64,000 nt of DNA, taken from assembly GCF_010389155.1 (NCBI RefSeq), contig NC_057766.1, positions 43,534,463 through 43,598,462 of the forward strand, given 5' to 3'. Within the stretch, counting starts at the first letter, position 1. The number at the start of each line of letters is the position of its first letter. Below, piece by piece: positions 1 through 12,328 of this stretch. The stretch comes from Erigeron canadensis. Taxonomy: Eukaryota > Streptophyta > Magnoliopsida > Asterales > Asteraceae. A model generated the notes under the pieces. That model saw only the letters and a program-made list of their open reading frames with translations, was not told the DNA's origin and ran no database searches. The position numbers and the translations under genes are program-made.

Positions 1-1000
1 GATCTATATTATGTTCTAGTTCGTACATGTACTTGTTCGTACATGTACTTGTTCGGTTCTTGTTCATCTATAGTAATTCATGTCCCACAGTTTAGGGAAT
101 GAATGTATCAGTTCATATTAGTTCTTGTTCAGTACTTGTTCACTGCTATCAATTCATGATCCACAGTTCAGGAAATGAACCGTAGGTAATTATGGACAGC
201 GCTGTTTAGGGTAGGCCCACCCTCATTTTCCACAGTTCAAGAGGATGCATATTACTTGTTCTTGTTGATGTCATTGTTCTGACATAGATCTTATTTTGAA
301 GTACTTGAGCTATATGAGCATACTATTACATTAAAGTTCAGTTCTGGCCAATCGGTTTAGCAGTGACAACTTACCTAAAGTTCATTATATGTTCTTGTTC
401 AGTTCATGCTATTGTAAAATACTTATGTTCAAAGTGCAGTTCTTGACCTAGTTCCTACTATTATAAAGTACATATGTTCGAAGTACGGTTCTTAACCTAG
501 TTCATATTATTGTAAAGTACTTGTGTTCCACGTGCAGATCTTGATCTAGTTCCTGTTATTACAAAGTACATTGGTTCAACGTACAAAACTTATGTTCTTG
601 TCCTTATTATACATATATACGTATATGTAAACTAAAAGTACATTATGTGAATCTCATCAACTACTTTTGTAGTTGACCTTTCGAACTTACATGCTTTTCA
701 GGCTAGGTTCATAGTTCTTAGCATAGGAGTCTTCCTTACTAAACTCATCCTTTTGGCGACTGTTCGAGCGTACAAGTTCAGGAGCTATGAAGACCTTCCT
801 TGCTACACCAGTTCAAGTTCTGTTCTTAAAAAACAATTGTTCTGTCTTCCAGATATTGACTATTCTAAGTTCATTTATGTCTTGTAATAACAATCGTACT
901 TCTGTTCTTTAATTATATTAATGGCTATGTTGGAACTTGTACTGTGTGCAATTGTGCTTATCTGTGCATCCCGTATATTCCGCTTTAGCGGGGTGTTACA
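1..1000 (+). mobile_element. Partial LTR (3' part), same family as the solo LTR at 26011-28964
   Basis: This stretch aligns along its length with about 28095-28964, the 3' part of the complete solo LTR. Both copies end in the same block (CGCTTTAGCGGGGTGTTACA), so the LTR stops at 1000 and its 5' part lies outside the window. This copy has extra short duplications near its start. The following bases do not resemble a tRNA primer-binding site, so this is a 3' LTR or a solo LTR rather than a 5' LTR. Confidence 0.85.
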
Positions 1001-1034
1001 ACTTTGATTAATGTTATATACAAGGGACTTGCAG

Positions 1035-1147
1035 TTTTCCTGCTGCATCGTCATCAGAAGCACGAGGCTGTTAACACTCAAAAAGTAGTAGTCACAAATC
1101 CTGCTAGAGATTGGGAGCCCATCAACTTGACCAAGCAACTTCATTAG
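1035..1147 (+). pseudogene. Candidate terminal exon of an unrecognised gene, cut off by the LTR
   Basis: A consensus-like splice acceptor (CTTGCAG) precedes an open stretch that reads FLLHRHQKHEAVNTQ, then ends ...DWEPINLTKQLH and TAG. The downstream DNA is AT-rich with AATAAA-like signals, as in a plant 3' UTR. No family is recognised. If real, it is the last exon of a plus-strand gene whose upstream part lies beyond, or was displaced by, the LTR that ends 34 bp upstream. A chance open frame of this length is also possible. Confidence 0.3.
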
Positions 1148-1559
1148 AGTTCACTGTTGTCAAGTATATTGAGTTTGTTGTATGTATATAAATATAGAAT
1201 AAATTAGTTTATTGTATAAAAGTAACTACTTTCTTTAAGTGAATCACTGGATGTAATCAAAACATGTTTGGATTAATCTAAATTAAAAACGAATGTAACG
1301 CAAACACTCATCAAACAAATCTATAATACACCTGCAAATAAGCTTCACCTTTTAACTATCCTGAACAAATATAAACCATTTGACTTTGTCCAACTGGTTT
1401 GTTATGCTAGTAATTATTCACAGAAAAAAAACGCAGAGAAAATGAATTCATGAAGTGCCACACCAAAAGCATAAATTACCAGTTTGTTTCCCCTTTTCTT
1501 GATCAATTATCACGCAACTTCATTTCATTATTCGGTGCTTGAAACTTGAAAATCTTAAG

Positions 1560-2780
1560 TCACGTCACCTCCTTTTGACAAATAGGGCAGTTCTGAAAAA
1601 CATTGAAAAGCTTCAATTACAGGCACGGATGAACAGGCAAAGCAAATTTTGAAGATACAGAAGCATGTTACCTTCTTGAGCTTTAACCATTGAATAATGC
1701 ATTTACTGTGATACAAATGGGAGCAAGGCAATTTGATCACACGTTTCCCAAATTTGAAACTTTCTTGACATATCACGCAGCTAAAACCACATACAGAAAA
1801 GTAGAAGTTTCGTTAGATTATAGGTCACACTTATGAGTGGGAGATGTAAAATTAAGAGATAATTCATAATAGTAAAAGCAGATTCTTAAGGAAACTCAAA
1901 GAGCTATTTCTTACTTTTCTTCCCTGTTGTTGGAGACAATTCCTGATGTGTAAATAGAGATTGGTAACTGGGAAATGCGCGCTGCTGATAATCCTACACT
2001 CTCGACACCAACAGTTTCAGTGAGGTTTAGTAGTTCCTATACAAACAAAAAAGAAAATGCGAAGAGAAAATATCAATATTTCTGCAAAAGATTCATTTAA
2101 AAACAGAAAGAAAATTGGCAGTGTGAATCAGTAAATGTACCTCGTATCTCATATTATCCGGATCAATGTCGTCTTCGCTTGCCTCTGAACTGGATACTTG
2201 TTCCTAATCATTCATTTACCATTGAAATGGATGAGTTTATAATAAAATGAGATAACATAACGCTTTAAAAACGCGTAAGGAGTATACATACGGTAGAAGT
2301 TTCTACATGACGACTTTCTGCGTTGAATTCTGTTATGAAGAACTCATCAAATTCCTCCCCCAACTCCTGCAAGGATCTAGCATAAGCTTCATCCATGGCT
2401 TCTTGTGACAGAACACTTTCATCCCTCGAGGATTCATTTTCAATTTCATCCTCATCCTCATCTTCCTCATCTGAAGAACAGCTAGAGGTATTGCTGCGAG
2501 CATCGTCAGTAGCCACAGCCCTACTCATGCCACATTCTTGATACGAGTGATAGACGCTTGCCTGTTGCATCAAGTCTTTCTTGAAAATTCATTTGAAACC
2601 GCGTACTTGCTTAAACTGAAAAGGTCCCGGAGTTTGAAAAGTTACCTGTTGCAAGATAGCTTCTTGGTAAGTAAGACCTTCTTCGTCTTGTGGCAAAAAG
2701 TCTTTCAAGTCATCGGGGATATCAGCTGGCAAACTAAGATTTAGATAATCATCATGGATGTCTTCTATATCTGTACTCAT
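1560..2780 (-). CDS. RING-H2 E3 ubiquitin ligase, BIG BROTHER-like
   Basis: Six exons on the minus strand join into 243 codons: 2780-2646, 2561-2292, 2203-2141, 2036-1915, 1780-1672 and 1592-1560. All introns are GT-AG. The N-terminus is acidic; residues 70-90 are rich in Ser, Asp and Glu. Next comes the family signature DIDPDNMRYEELLNL-TETVG. The C-terminal RING-H2 is split over the last two exons: CVICQES, then LPCSHLYHSKCI, then NCPIC, giving all eight zinc ligands. BIG BROTHER and its relative BBR are ubiquitin ligases that limit the duration of organ growth; length and domain order fit (Arabidopsis BB is about 250 residues). The start is the first ATG of exon 1. Substrates and exact orthology cannot be judged from sequence. 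Confidence 0.9.
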
Positions 2781-3560
2781 GGATGTGATGTTTCGGTATT
2801 GACTAATAGAATGGAAAATTTTATGATTATCCAGATAATGAACACATATTAGCTGCCCCTACAATGACACAAGTATGTCGGATAAAACACATAAGAACGG
2901 CATTTTCCCTTATCTGCTTGTCGAATAAAACACGTACGAACAAATATTAAGTATCTCTTATTATCATGATAGACAGCCATGTTTACAGTCCACAGTGGGA
3001 CTACAACCCACGGGGGTCAGCTGATCATCTCAAATACAGCAAATGCAATGTAAGTTTATTTTCAATGTTAAAATTAATAAAAATCAAACACCGAGATTGT
3101 CTGCTTGCAAACTAAACCGTCCTAGGTAGCTAATTACTGTACTAAACAGAAAATGAATAAAAGTTTGACCAAAAAGAGTCAACTCCCGAACCAAGACAGA
3201 TATACCTTGTTTTTGACCAAAAAGAGTCAAAACCAAGACAGATACTATGATAAAAGTATAAAACTTAACAACTTAACTAATAGTATTTGATATCATAATT
3301 TCAAGAATTCTATACAAATTTCAAAATCCTAAATTATGGGTTATTGATTTTGGGAATCTTGATACAAAATTATTAAAATTATGAAAAAATAAAAAAACCA
3401 TGAAAGTAAAAGAAGTGTACCTGTTTTGAAGGACGGATGAAGGAAGGAAGGAAAGATGAAGAAACAACACACTTAACCTTCTTCCTCTACTAACTAAAGA
3501 TAGATAGATCGATCCAAATGGGAAAGTGATGTAAGGAAATAGCCACAAAAATAAATTAAT
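2781..3560 (-). other. Likely 5' leader and UTR intron of the RING ligase gene
   Basis: A possible acceptor (ATTAG) lies about 20 bp upstream of the start codon near 2803. A donor-like CAG-GT lies at 3421-3419 after a pyrimidine-rich stretch on the minus strand. This would give a non-coding first exon near 3421-3550 and an intron of about 0.6 kb. This is inferred from splice-site appearance only; no other gene is visible here. Confidence 0.4.
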
Positions 3561-3639
3561 TTAAATCACACACCACTGTTGACTATTTGAAACTTCTTTT
3601 GTCCACTTTTTTTTTTAAATTTATATATTTAAAGGTTTT

Positions 3640-3842
3640 ACCCATAGAAAAAGGTTAGGTAAAACATGCATTATCTATCTTAGTTAAAGTATGAGGATAT
3701 TATATAGAATTCATGGAGAGTTTATGTAAAACTCAGTATGTTATGTATGTTTATTAAATTCAAAGATTTAATCTGTAACTCTTTTTAATGTGACAGTACC
3801 TAAGCTTAGGTAAAAGCTGCAGTACGAATCATTTCCTTTTAT
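3640..3842. mobile_element. MITE-like repeat, family E copy 1
   Basis: About 200 bp are clearly related to 23163-23376: both contain the block ATTCAAAGATTT, followed by a TACCTAA segment and CTGCAGTACG. The two ends are roughly complementary (a GTAAA...TGCA...CTTAG pattern), as in a small inverted-repeat element. No target duplication was identified. Confidence 0.6.
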
Positions 3843-4532
3843 ACTTTTACCTCTATGGATTTTTATTTTCAAAGAAATTTCATATTTACTGTTGTCTAAC
3901 TACATATCAAATATATTCGACTTAAGTTAAAAACATCAAATACATCCAATTTAAAAGTAAAATATCAAATATACCATTTTAAATGAAAAATATTAAGAAT
4001 ATTAAATAAAAAAAAATATCAAATATACCAGTAATAAATATAAGTATAACAAATTATAGACATTTTAAACACAAAAAGTATCATATATACGCAAAATCAC
4101 CATCCGATCCCACCATAGATTTAGCGTTGTCATCACCATCATCCGCTGCTACCACCCTTCACCATCTGCCGGTGTCACAACACCACTGCCCCTGTTGTCA
4201 TCTTTTCCAGTGATGATACGATACACAAATTAAGATATTCATTAAGGAGAGATAGAGAGATGAAGCGGTGATGAAAATGATCATAGATGGTGGTGCTTGG
4301 ATACAGTACGGACACCGATCTTAGCAATGTTGTCCTCGACGATGGCGGTGATCAGAGATGGATATGGTGGTGGTGGGTCGGTGACAATGACTGACGGTGG
4401 TGGCAACGGATAGGAAGCAGGGAAAAAAAAAGGGAAAAAAACTAAGATATGTCCATTTTTTAAAATTCAATTATGATTTTCATATGAACATGTACTTATT
4501 TTATATTTAAAATAGGTATACTTTATATATAT
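3843..4532. other. AT-rich intergenic DNA without a recognisable gene
   Basis: From about 4100 to 4420 there are many short GGTGGTGG/CACCACC-type triplets on both strands, like a decayed low-complexity region. No conserved open frame or splice pattern was found. Confidence 0.5.
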
Positions 4533-5015
4533 AGTGAAAAGTTATTTTGAGAACTTTTTTTTTTTGCGAAAACCTTTGAGAACTTTTCAAATCAAGCCCA
4601 ACGGATAATTTTTCTATACATGAAAATTGTTTTTTGATTGTTTTCTGAATAACTTATGTGTATTTTTGAAGTTTATAATTGTGTGGAGGCATGGATTATC
4701 ATCCGTTATACAATTATGTAGAGATTTGGATTCTTGATTACATGTGCAGAGATATTGCTATGATTACATGTGATCGACTTGCATACATGTGATCGTAGCA
4801 ATATTCGTGCACATGTGATCAAGAATCCAAATCTCCACATAATTGTATAACGGATGATAATCCATGCTCCATACAATTATAAACTTTAAAATTACACATA
4901 AGTTATTCAGAAAACAATAAAAAAATAATTTTCATGTAAAGAACAATCATCGGCTGGATTTGATTTGAAAAGTTCTCAAAGGTTCTTGCAAAATAAAAGG
5001 TTCTCAAAATAACTT

Positions 5016-5021
<6 letters not shown>
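4533..5021. mobile_element. Family A foldback element, copy 1
   Basis: This 489-bp element is an inverted repeat over nearly its whole length. The left end reads GTTATTTTGAGAAC and the right end is its complement, finishing CTTTACCCT. The centre (about 4740-4810) is a palindrome-like block around CACATGTGATC and GCAATATTCGTGCAC. It is flanked on both sides by TA repeats. Copies 2 and 3 are at 10303-10779 and 57441-57926. It has no coding capacity, so it is a non-autonomous element. Confidence 0.85.

Positions 5022-5055
<34 letters not shown>
5021..5055. repeat. TA microsatellite between elements A1 and C1
   Basis: About 17 TA units separate two unrelated foldback elements. The tract is both the right flank of A1 and the left flank of C1. 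Confidence 0.9.
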
Positions 5056-5057
<2 letters not shown>

Positions 5058-5445
5058 TAACACTCCAGTGATAACACACTTAAAATAAGAACGGTGAGAA
5101 CACCTTAAAAACATCATTTTGATGCATTAAAAGTCCATAAAACTAACATAGTGCATAACTAATTATCTTTATTTAAGTGTTTAACAACAAATTCATCCGT
5201 CAAAATCGAAATAATCATGTTTTTTGTTTTGTGCATCCGTCTTGGATGCATATTCATCAAAATGATGCATCCAACAAAAAACGTGATTTTTTTGATTTTG
5301 ATGAATCAATGTGTTGTTAAACACTTAAATAATGATAATTAGTTATGCACTATGTTAGTTTTATAGACTTTTAATGCATCAAAATGATGTTTTTAAGGTG
5401 TTCTCACCGTTCTTATTTTAAAACTGTTCTTATTTGATTGTCCCT
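5056..5445. mobile_element. Family C foldback element, copy 1
   Basis: This 390-bp inverted-repeat element starts GGTAACACTCCAGTG and ends TTGATTGTCCCT. Both halves carry complementary blocks around GTTCTCACCGTTCTTATTTT and the TTTTGATGCATTAAAAG/CTTTTAATGCATCAAAA pair. It is flanked by TA repeats. Copies C2 and C3 are at 24826-25208 and 25224-25615. Confidence 0.85.
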
Positions 5446-5460
5446 ATATATATATATATA

Positions 5461-6098
5461 ATTTGATTTTATTCATATGTGAGTGTGTATATATTTGATA
5501 TATTTTTCTATTGATGTTTTAGTATGTTAGATTAATGATAGGATGTGTTCAATATGTTATTTTGGTATGATGAAACAATTTTCCTCGAAGATATATATAT
5601 ATTTTTTGAAAAGGGTAGATCATTTTGCTCGCGATTTCTTAACCAGATATGTGTTAGATATGTGTTAGAGAGTCCCTCACCTTGAAAATATTGATATTGC
5701 CATTGGAGATAAAACTTACACCAGCATAATTAATTACTCATAAGTCATAACTAGTTAATTCGGCCCATTTTCTGTATAATATAGGCCTACATGTACTCTG
5801 ACAGAAGATTGAAGAAAGCCCAACTTGCTATCATATAAATTTAAAAATGGACAACATGAACGGCAGTAATGATAAAATGGATGACCGGTCGTAGTAATTA
5901 ATTACGGGAAATGAAAGTTCTTAATATAATAGTACTACACAGAGATGTTAAAAAAAAATAGTACTGCACTACTATACAGAGTAATTCACACAGATTTATT
6001 CGTCTAATTTACTTAATAACCAACACTAACTAAAGGTATAACAACAACAATAGTCGATTATATTAATATGTGATATACAGAATTAAATGTAAACGTCC
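5461..6098. other. AT-rich intergenic DNA, nothing recognised
   Basis: No open frame with splice context, repeat arms or RNA gene was recognised. Base composition is like the rest of the intergenic DNA. Confidence 0.5.
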
Positions 6099-6313
6099 AA
6101 TGATGACTAGTCCAATTGGTCAGAGGCATCTCAGGTTTTACCTAAAGTCTTGAGTTCGATTCTTAGGGATAACAAGTCTTAGGGTTTTTTCTCCGAATAC
6201 TTGTAACGGCCCATGGTCAACATCTCGTTGTCTAGAGTACGTGCAACGTTTCACCATTATACAGTGAGGTTTCTCTAATGTCGCATACCGACTGAATGTT
6301 CCAAAAAAAAAGG
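6099..6313 (+). mobile_element. SINE-like retroposon (tRNA-derived head, poly-A tail)
   Basis: A tRNA-like A-box region (AGTCCAATTGGTC) is followed about 40 bp later by a B-box-like GAGTTCGATTCTT. The body ends in a run of nine A. This order is typical of plant SINEs transcribed by RNA polymerase III. No clear target duplication was found, so the exact ends are approximate. Confidence 0.6.
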
Positions 6314-6654
6314 TCACGTGTCTATCAAAAACTCAATTTTATTATGGAACTTTCATGATATTATAAAACTAAGCTAGTGTTATACGTTAAGCATTTTCTA
6401 ATGAGTGGTGATATCCGTACCACACTTTTTGCTAAATCTATCATAACGTACAACATATACAACACACTGTAGAAGTTAATTATTAAAGCAATATTATAGT
6501 AGATATATACAAATATCTCCATCCTTTTCTAATTTGCAAAATCATTTTTTTTTCTTTTTGCTTTAGAAAAAGAAGTTTTTTTTTAAAAGGAAAGTGCTTG
6601 ATATAAAAAGGGTGAAAGTCGATGCGTGATTTTAAATTTAAAAAATTAAAGTGA

Positions 6655-6850
6655 CTTCTAATGTCGTCTTTCACGGGTTTTTGGGTTCCAATACCGTCTT
6701 TGACGGTGTATAAGGGAGGTTGATATGTAGAGAGTCTTACCCCTACCAAAGGTAGAGAGACAGCTTCCAAGTTCTACCAAAGGTAGAAAATGACCCCCAG
6801 CTTTGCTGGGCGTGAGGATCGAATCCATGACCTCTGTTTTCAGAGTTCAC
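6655..6850 (-). mobile_element. SINE, same family as the one at 31336-31567, minus strand
   Basis: On the minus strand the B-box-like GGATTCGATCCTC follows the same CTCTGAAAACAGAGG block seen in the 31-kb copy. Downstream, both share TCTCTCTACCTTTGG-like and TCTACATATCAACCTCC-like segments and an AACCC-GAAGGCGACA-like tail. The copy is diverged and its target duplication is not clear. Confidence 0.65.
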
Positions 6851-6979
6851 TACATAATTTTAATTAAATACGTTTATAAGAAGTTTAGGAACCCTTGCAC
6901 TTAATCCGTCACCCGCTACTATATACGAACGTAAACGTATTTGTATATTTAGATCATTTTTTGTGTAATTGCGTTATTA

Positions 6980-7862
6980 TTATATGAAGGGAAAACTCAC
7001 CCGTATAGACTCCCTTTCATTTTTTTTGCTACTTTGGTCACCCACCTTTTATTTTTGGTAGAATTGGATGCAACTTTTCATTTTTTTACCACTTTAGTCA
7101 CTCAATTTTTATTTGGTTAATATGAGATGTAACCTTTGGATAAGTTTTTACATTAATTACTCACATTGTAAAAAGTTGTTGAAAAATGGTATTAAAGTAT
7201 ACTTGAACACCAACATGTAATTAGGTAACTTATAAAGAGTCCATCTTAGCTTTCACGTAGCTTGTCATGTCACTTAAAACAATTATTTTTGTCATCAAAA
7301 CTTAAGATGACACATCAAAACCTTGTTAAAACCATCCATACTCATTTACCATTTCTATTTTTAACCTAAAACTTCTTTGTAACTAAAGAAATCAAAAACC
7401 TTTTAAATATCTTTGTATATAAAGTCATCGTTGTTGTTGTTGTTTAATTATATAATATTTTTTTAACTTTAATTAATGAATAAATAATTTAAGATGAATA
7501 TTACTTTGATATCATATATGTATCTTATATTCTTATGTTATGCATCATATATATTTTTATCTATTATTTTTATGAATCTAATGGTTAAAGCTAAAATTAA
7601 AATAGATATTGATGTTATGTCCAAAAGAATAGACAATGAGTAAATATTAATTATCATTTTAATAGAAATAAAAGTTGAGTAACTAAAATGTTAAAAAGGT
7701 AAAAAGATGCATCATATTTTAATAAAAATAAAAAGTGAGTTTTTATAGTGGTACAAAAATGAAAGGTTACATCCTATTTTAATAAAAATAAAAGATGGGC
7801 AACTAAAGTGACAAAAAGATGAAAGATGGAGTCTATATGAGTTATTTTTCCTGTTATATGAA
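6980..7862. mobile_element. Mutator-like non-autonomous element with long inverted repeats
   Basis: The element proper is 6989-7853 (865 bp). Its arms of roughly 150-180 bp are inverted copies; both read TATAGACTCC near the tips and then carry repeats of ACTTTAGTCACTCAA and TGCAACC/TGTAACC type. It is flanked by an exact 9-bp duplication, TTATATGAA, at 6980-6988 and 7854-7862. Long arms plus a 9-bp duplication are the hallmark of Mutator-like elements. It encodes no transposase. Confidence 0.8.
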
Positions 7863-8158
7863 TATTGAAACATGAGACGGATTGATATTAATATTATATT
7901 AAGATGACTTTTTTTTGTTTCATCTATCTTTTTTTTTTATCCGCTTTTAATTAAGATTTCTTAGATAAATGATAAATAAAATATGAATAAACTGGATTGG
8001 ATTTGATATTCGTCGTTGCATTGTTGTTTAGGACATGCTATTGTTTCTTCATGCATCCCACGTTATTCTCACAATGCCAAGTAGAATGATATATAATTCT
8101 TATGTCTACAATATATATATTAACATGTCTAAACCTATCACTCAATAAATAATAATTA

Positions 8159-8203
<45 letters not shown>

Positions 8204-8423
8204 GTCCCCACTTTCTCCATTTGTTTAACTCTTCGATATGTATGAGACTTAAAATTACGGGATAATATTTATCTTTTTTGCTATTTAGCAAATAATATAA
8301 ATAGTAATATAAAATTATTTATACAAATCATCAACAGATGAAGTGATATTAATAATTGTTATATAATGGAACATGAGACTGAAATCTGTTCAAATTTTAG
8401 TATGAGCAATATGTAATGGTATA
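7863..8423. other. AT-rich spacer with an AT microsatellite at 8163-8201
   Basis: The only distinct structure is a run of about 19 AT units at 8163-8201. No gene was recognised. Confidence 0.6.
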
Positions 8424-8900
8424 TGTCACCCTCCGTGACGTAATCAAACCTGCGTGACGGAACCAAACCTGCGTGACGAAGCTACCTGCTATAAGCCTTA
8501 TCTAAATATGGAAGAGATTATGTTAATCTCTTTCTCTTAAATTAAGCGGATTTACTCTTATCTCGTCCTGCCAAATTAAATATTCATATCTGACATATTA
8601 TTAGAGATATTCTCCAAAAACTTATTTTCCAAGATAAACATCCCTATAAAAAAGTAAAACATCCCTTCTCTCCATAAAACACACATACATACTAGACATC
8701 TCCTCCTCCTTATGAGAGATGCTCCACTGACCTAAACAATATATTACACATATCAATAACATACCAATATACTGCGGGACATCTGTCCTGAAGCCTTCCA
8801 CATCCTACAATAACCAAGCAGTAGCGTCTCTAAATGTCGGGATATGATAATATCCCTTCATGAGCATGGTACATAAGTACATAAGATAAAAGTCAAAATA
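8424..8900 (+). mobile_element. LTR-retrotransposon LTR fragment
   Basis: The stretch begins TGTCACCCTCCGTGACG and has three close copies of CTGCGTGACG. A TATA box (CTATAAAAA, about 8644) is followed by a block around CTAGACATCTCCTCC and GAGATGCTCCACTGAC. This layout resembles the U3-R-U5 region of plant Gypsy-type LTRs as I know them. The right end and any target duplication are not clear, so it is called a fragment. Confidence 0.5.
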
Positions 8901-9094
8901 AGAAATGAGCTATTAGGGAAGATCTCAATCTCCCAAGTCGTACCTTTCCTGTAAAAGGAGAAGGAAAACCCATTAATTAGCACGATCATAATCGGCTATA
9001 CCTCAAATACATTTGATTGGCGTAAAGAGGTACGAACCTTACCTTCGGGGAATCGCCAACAAATCCTTAAATCAACCATTCACCCCATCAAGAT

Positions 9095-9430
9095 GACAAC
9101 CTACTATATGATGTACAATCAATATGTTCACAAAAATGGAGATAGTGGTTTTATAATCATGGGTTCTTCTGAAAATTAACCTACTATATGATGTAGAATC
9201 AATATTTTCACAAAAATGGAGACAATGGTTTTCTTATCATAGGTTTTTATAAAAATTAGAGTTAAGTATATGAAGAGGTATATATGTCAATGAATCTAAA
9301 TTTACCCCTCAAAATTTACATATCCTAACAAGTAACAAGTACAATACACAATGGGTGCCCAGATTATATGGGGATTAGATCATAACAAGTAACAAGTACA
9401 ATAAACAATGGGTGCCCAGATCATGTGGGG
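9095..9430. repeat. Two short direct tandem duplications
   Basis: A unit of about 78 bp starting ACCTACTATATGATGTA occurs twice at about 9100-9257. A second unit of about 64 bp containing AACAAGTACAATA and AATGGGTGCCCAGAT occurs twice at about 9325-9435. Copies are diverged by a few bases. Neither encodes anything recognisable. Confidence 0.75.
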
Positions 9431-10302
9431 ATTAGGATGGAGGTATTTTACCGGCATCATATGGCTCATACGAAGTGGGTTGGGTATCCAATTGTGGTAC
9501 CGGAGCTAGGGTTCCCCTATTACCTTTTTTTTTAAACAATGATAGCTTGGAAGAGTGAAAGATAAATCTGAAGCATGTAATTTAACTATTACCAAAATCT
9601 ATTTTTTGTATAAAGAATTTTATATGTTTTATCATAGATCTTATAGTTTTACTTTTTTCTGTTTGTGTGTTGCAAGACAATGAAATCAAGATCATTTATA
9701 AGATCAGGATTGTTGTTGTTGGTTAAAAACAAGGAACAAAATCGTTGGACGATTTGTTTTGAAAATTTGAACTATATTATTGTATGAATAATAATTTAAA
9801 AAATTATATATTTTCGAATACCAGTTTAAAACTTTTGTTTGCCACGAGAATTTGTATGGAAAAAATTTAGAAATTAATCATTCCTACATTATATTGAAAA
9901 ACATCTCAAACATATTGATGAATAGGTTAGTAACAACATTTTTCAAATGATATTCTCAAATTTTACTGGACAGCGACTATTAGATCTTGAATCTAACCTA
10001 ATTATTATAATTCTAAACATTAAACAAAAGCATAACTTACCTAATGAGAAAATAAATGTTATTAAATTTATTAATAAAAAAATATCTTACTATAAAATAA
10101 CCAATAATAAACAAATAATTTAAATCTTCAAAACCACAACACAATGAGGTCACTTGTATCACTCCTCGTCACGGTTTGCAACCCAGCCCGCCCCCAGCCT
10201 GTCGCTTCCCTAGTCCACTCTCTAGCTATTTCAATTCTCCCATTATACCATTATTACCTATTTTTCCTTTCTTTAACAAAATTATATATTTATATATATA
10301 TA

Positions 10303-10779
10303 TGGTAAAGTTATTTTGAGAAACCTTTTTTTTATTACGAGAACTTTTCAAATCAAGCCCAACCGATGATTCTTTACATAAAAATTGTTTTTTGATTGTT
10401 TTCTGAATAACTTATGTGTAATTTTGAAGTTTATAATTGTGTGGAGCATGGATTATCATCTGTTATACAATTATGTGAAGTTTTGGATTCTTGATCACAT
10501 GTGCATGAATATTGCTATGATCACATGTATGCAAGTCGATCACATGTAATCATAGCAATATTCGTGCACATGTGATCAAGAATCCAAATCTCCGCATAAT
10601 TGTATAACGGGTGATAATTAATGCCACCAAACAATTATAAACTTTAAAATTACACATAAGTTATTCAGAAAAGAATAAAAAAACAATTTTCATGTAAAGA
10701 ATAATCATCGGTTGAGCTTGATTTGAAAAGTTCTCAAAGGTTCTCGCAAAAAAAAAAGTTCTTAAAATAACTTTTCACT
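10303..10779. mobile_element. Family A foldback element, copy 2
   Basis: This element is closely similar to the copy at 4533-5021 through both arms and the palindromic centre. It starts GGTAAAGTTATTTTGAG and ends AATAACTTTTCACT. TA repeats lie on both sides. Confidence 0.85.
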
Positions 10780-10817
10780 ATATATATATATATATTACAA
10801 TTTCCTCATGTTTCGAA

Positions 10818-11039
10818 GGGAAATGATTAATCCTCTTAACAAAATAGCCTAAAAATCCTCCTAATTATTGGATGATGACACGTGGAAAATCAGGGGCAAG
10901 ATTAGGAAAGAGAATTAGTGAATACCACATGTCACCTTCTTAAAGTTTTAGGAGAATTTTTAGACTAATCTTTAGGAGGATTTTTAGACTAATCTTTAGG
11001 AGGATTTTTATACTAATCTTTAGGAGGATTTATCATTTT
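10818..11039. mobile_element. MITE with an internal 24-bp triplication
   Basis: The ends are inverted (GGGAAATGATTAATCCTC against GAGGATTTATCATTTT). Near the right end, a unit reading TTAGGAGGATTTTTAGACTA is repeated about three times. No target duplication was assigned. Confidence 0.65.
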
Positions 11040-12328
11040 AGTGTTTCGAAAGTATTATATTTTAAACAAACATCACACTATTTTTCTTTAAATAAAAATC
11101 ATTGTACCGTTTTTATATATACACTGTATCATTTTTATAAGTGTTTTGCGTTTATCCATTTGGGTTCGAAACATGCTTCTCATAATTATGGACGAGATAT
11201 TTAGAAGTCTTGACTTCAATTCTATGTATTCAAGATAATTTTGAAGTATATTTATGATAGTTTGTACCGTAATTTAATTGTTTTATAAACAACTAGATTA
11301 TTTTCCCGCGTAATACGTAAGTCAAACATATTATATATTTATAATACATTATTAATATTAAAAGTTATACATAAGACAAATTTAAATAAAATAATAATAT
11401 TTTTTTAAAAATGTATCAAATATAATTAATGGGATATGTATGTTATATCTTTATATAATGATGCAAAGTTAAATATATCTAAAACCTATAATAAAAAATA
11501 TTGATGTTATTATTCGAAAATGGTTTTTTTTTATTATAGATGGTTCCTTGGTATGTTTGTTATATATTTGTATATAATGACGATGTAATTATAAATAAAC
11601 GTAAAATATGTTTTATTTAGTCTGATAATATATATTTTTCAAAAAAACATATATCTCCTTATTTATACAAATTCAAAGATCAAATTATTAACCATAAGTT
11701 ATCATTTTTAACCATTTAATAAAATAACCTGACTAAAACTATAACCAAAATCATTGAATATTAACTCATAATCTTATAGATTTCAAAAGTAAATGTTCAT
11801 AATTGTGCTTTTTTTTTTTTTTTTTTAACTTTGTGGTTGTGCTCTCCTTTTTTACATCTCTTATCAATATCAATATGTCCAATATGTCAAAATCTGTAAT
11901 GTAACCTTGTACCCCGTTTAGTTGTACTTTCTCTAGCGTCTCACTAGTTATTATTAAAAAATGTTATTTTAATGTTCATAATAAAAATAACAGCAATTAT
12001 AATAATATGTTAGCTTAAAAATCTTTCTAATAACATAAAAGTTTTTAAACGTATTAATATTTCTATTGATAATTGTAATTCAATCCACGTAATAATTTTT
12101 ATGCACATTTTAAAAAGTACAAATAAAGCTTTAATATCTTACGCATGAAAATAAAGTATCATATATGACATTTGTACTACTCGAACATATATATATTTTT
12201 TTATTGAATATCAGATTATCAAATTATTTTTTCATCTACTTTTATATTTAAGTTTATAAGTTTTTTCACTCGCATTTATTTAATAGTTCGCTTTTTAAAG
12301 AAAATAGTATATTTGACACAATATATAT
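11040..12328. other. AT-rich intergenic DNA, no gene seen
   Basis: The stretch holds poly-T runs (for example 11810-11826). A CTAGATTATTTTCCCGCG motif near 11292 resembles a short motif common at the edges of decayed plant repeats. No open frame with splice support was found. Confidence 0.5.

Noticed and set aside
8038..8220. Minus-strand frame with an Ile-Tyr repeat
   Set aside because: It is produced by the AT microsatellite at 8163-8201.
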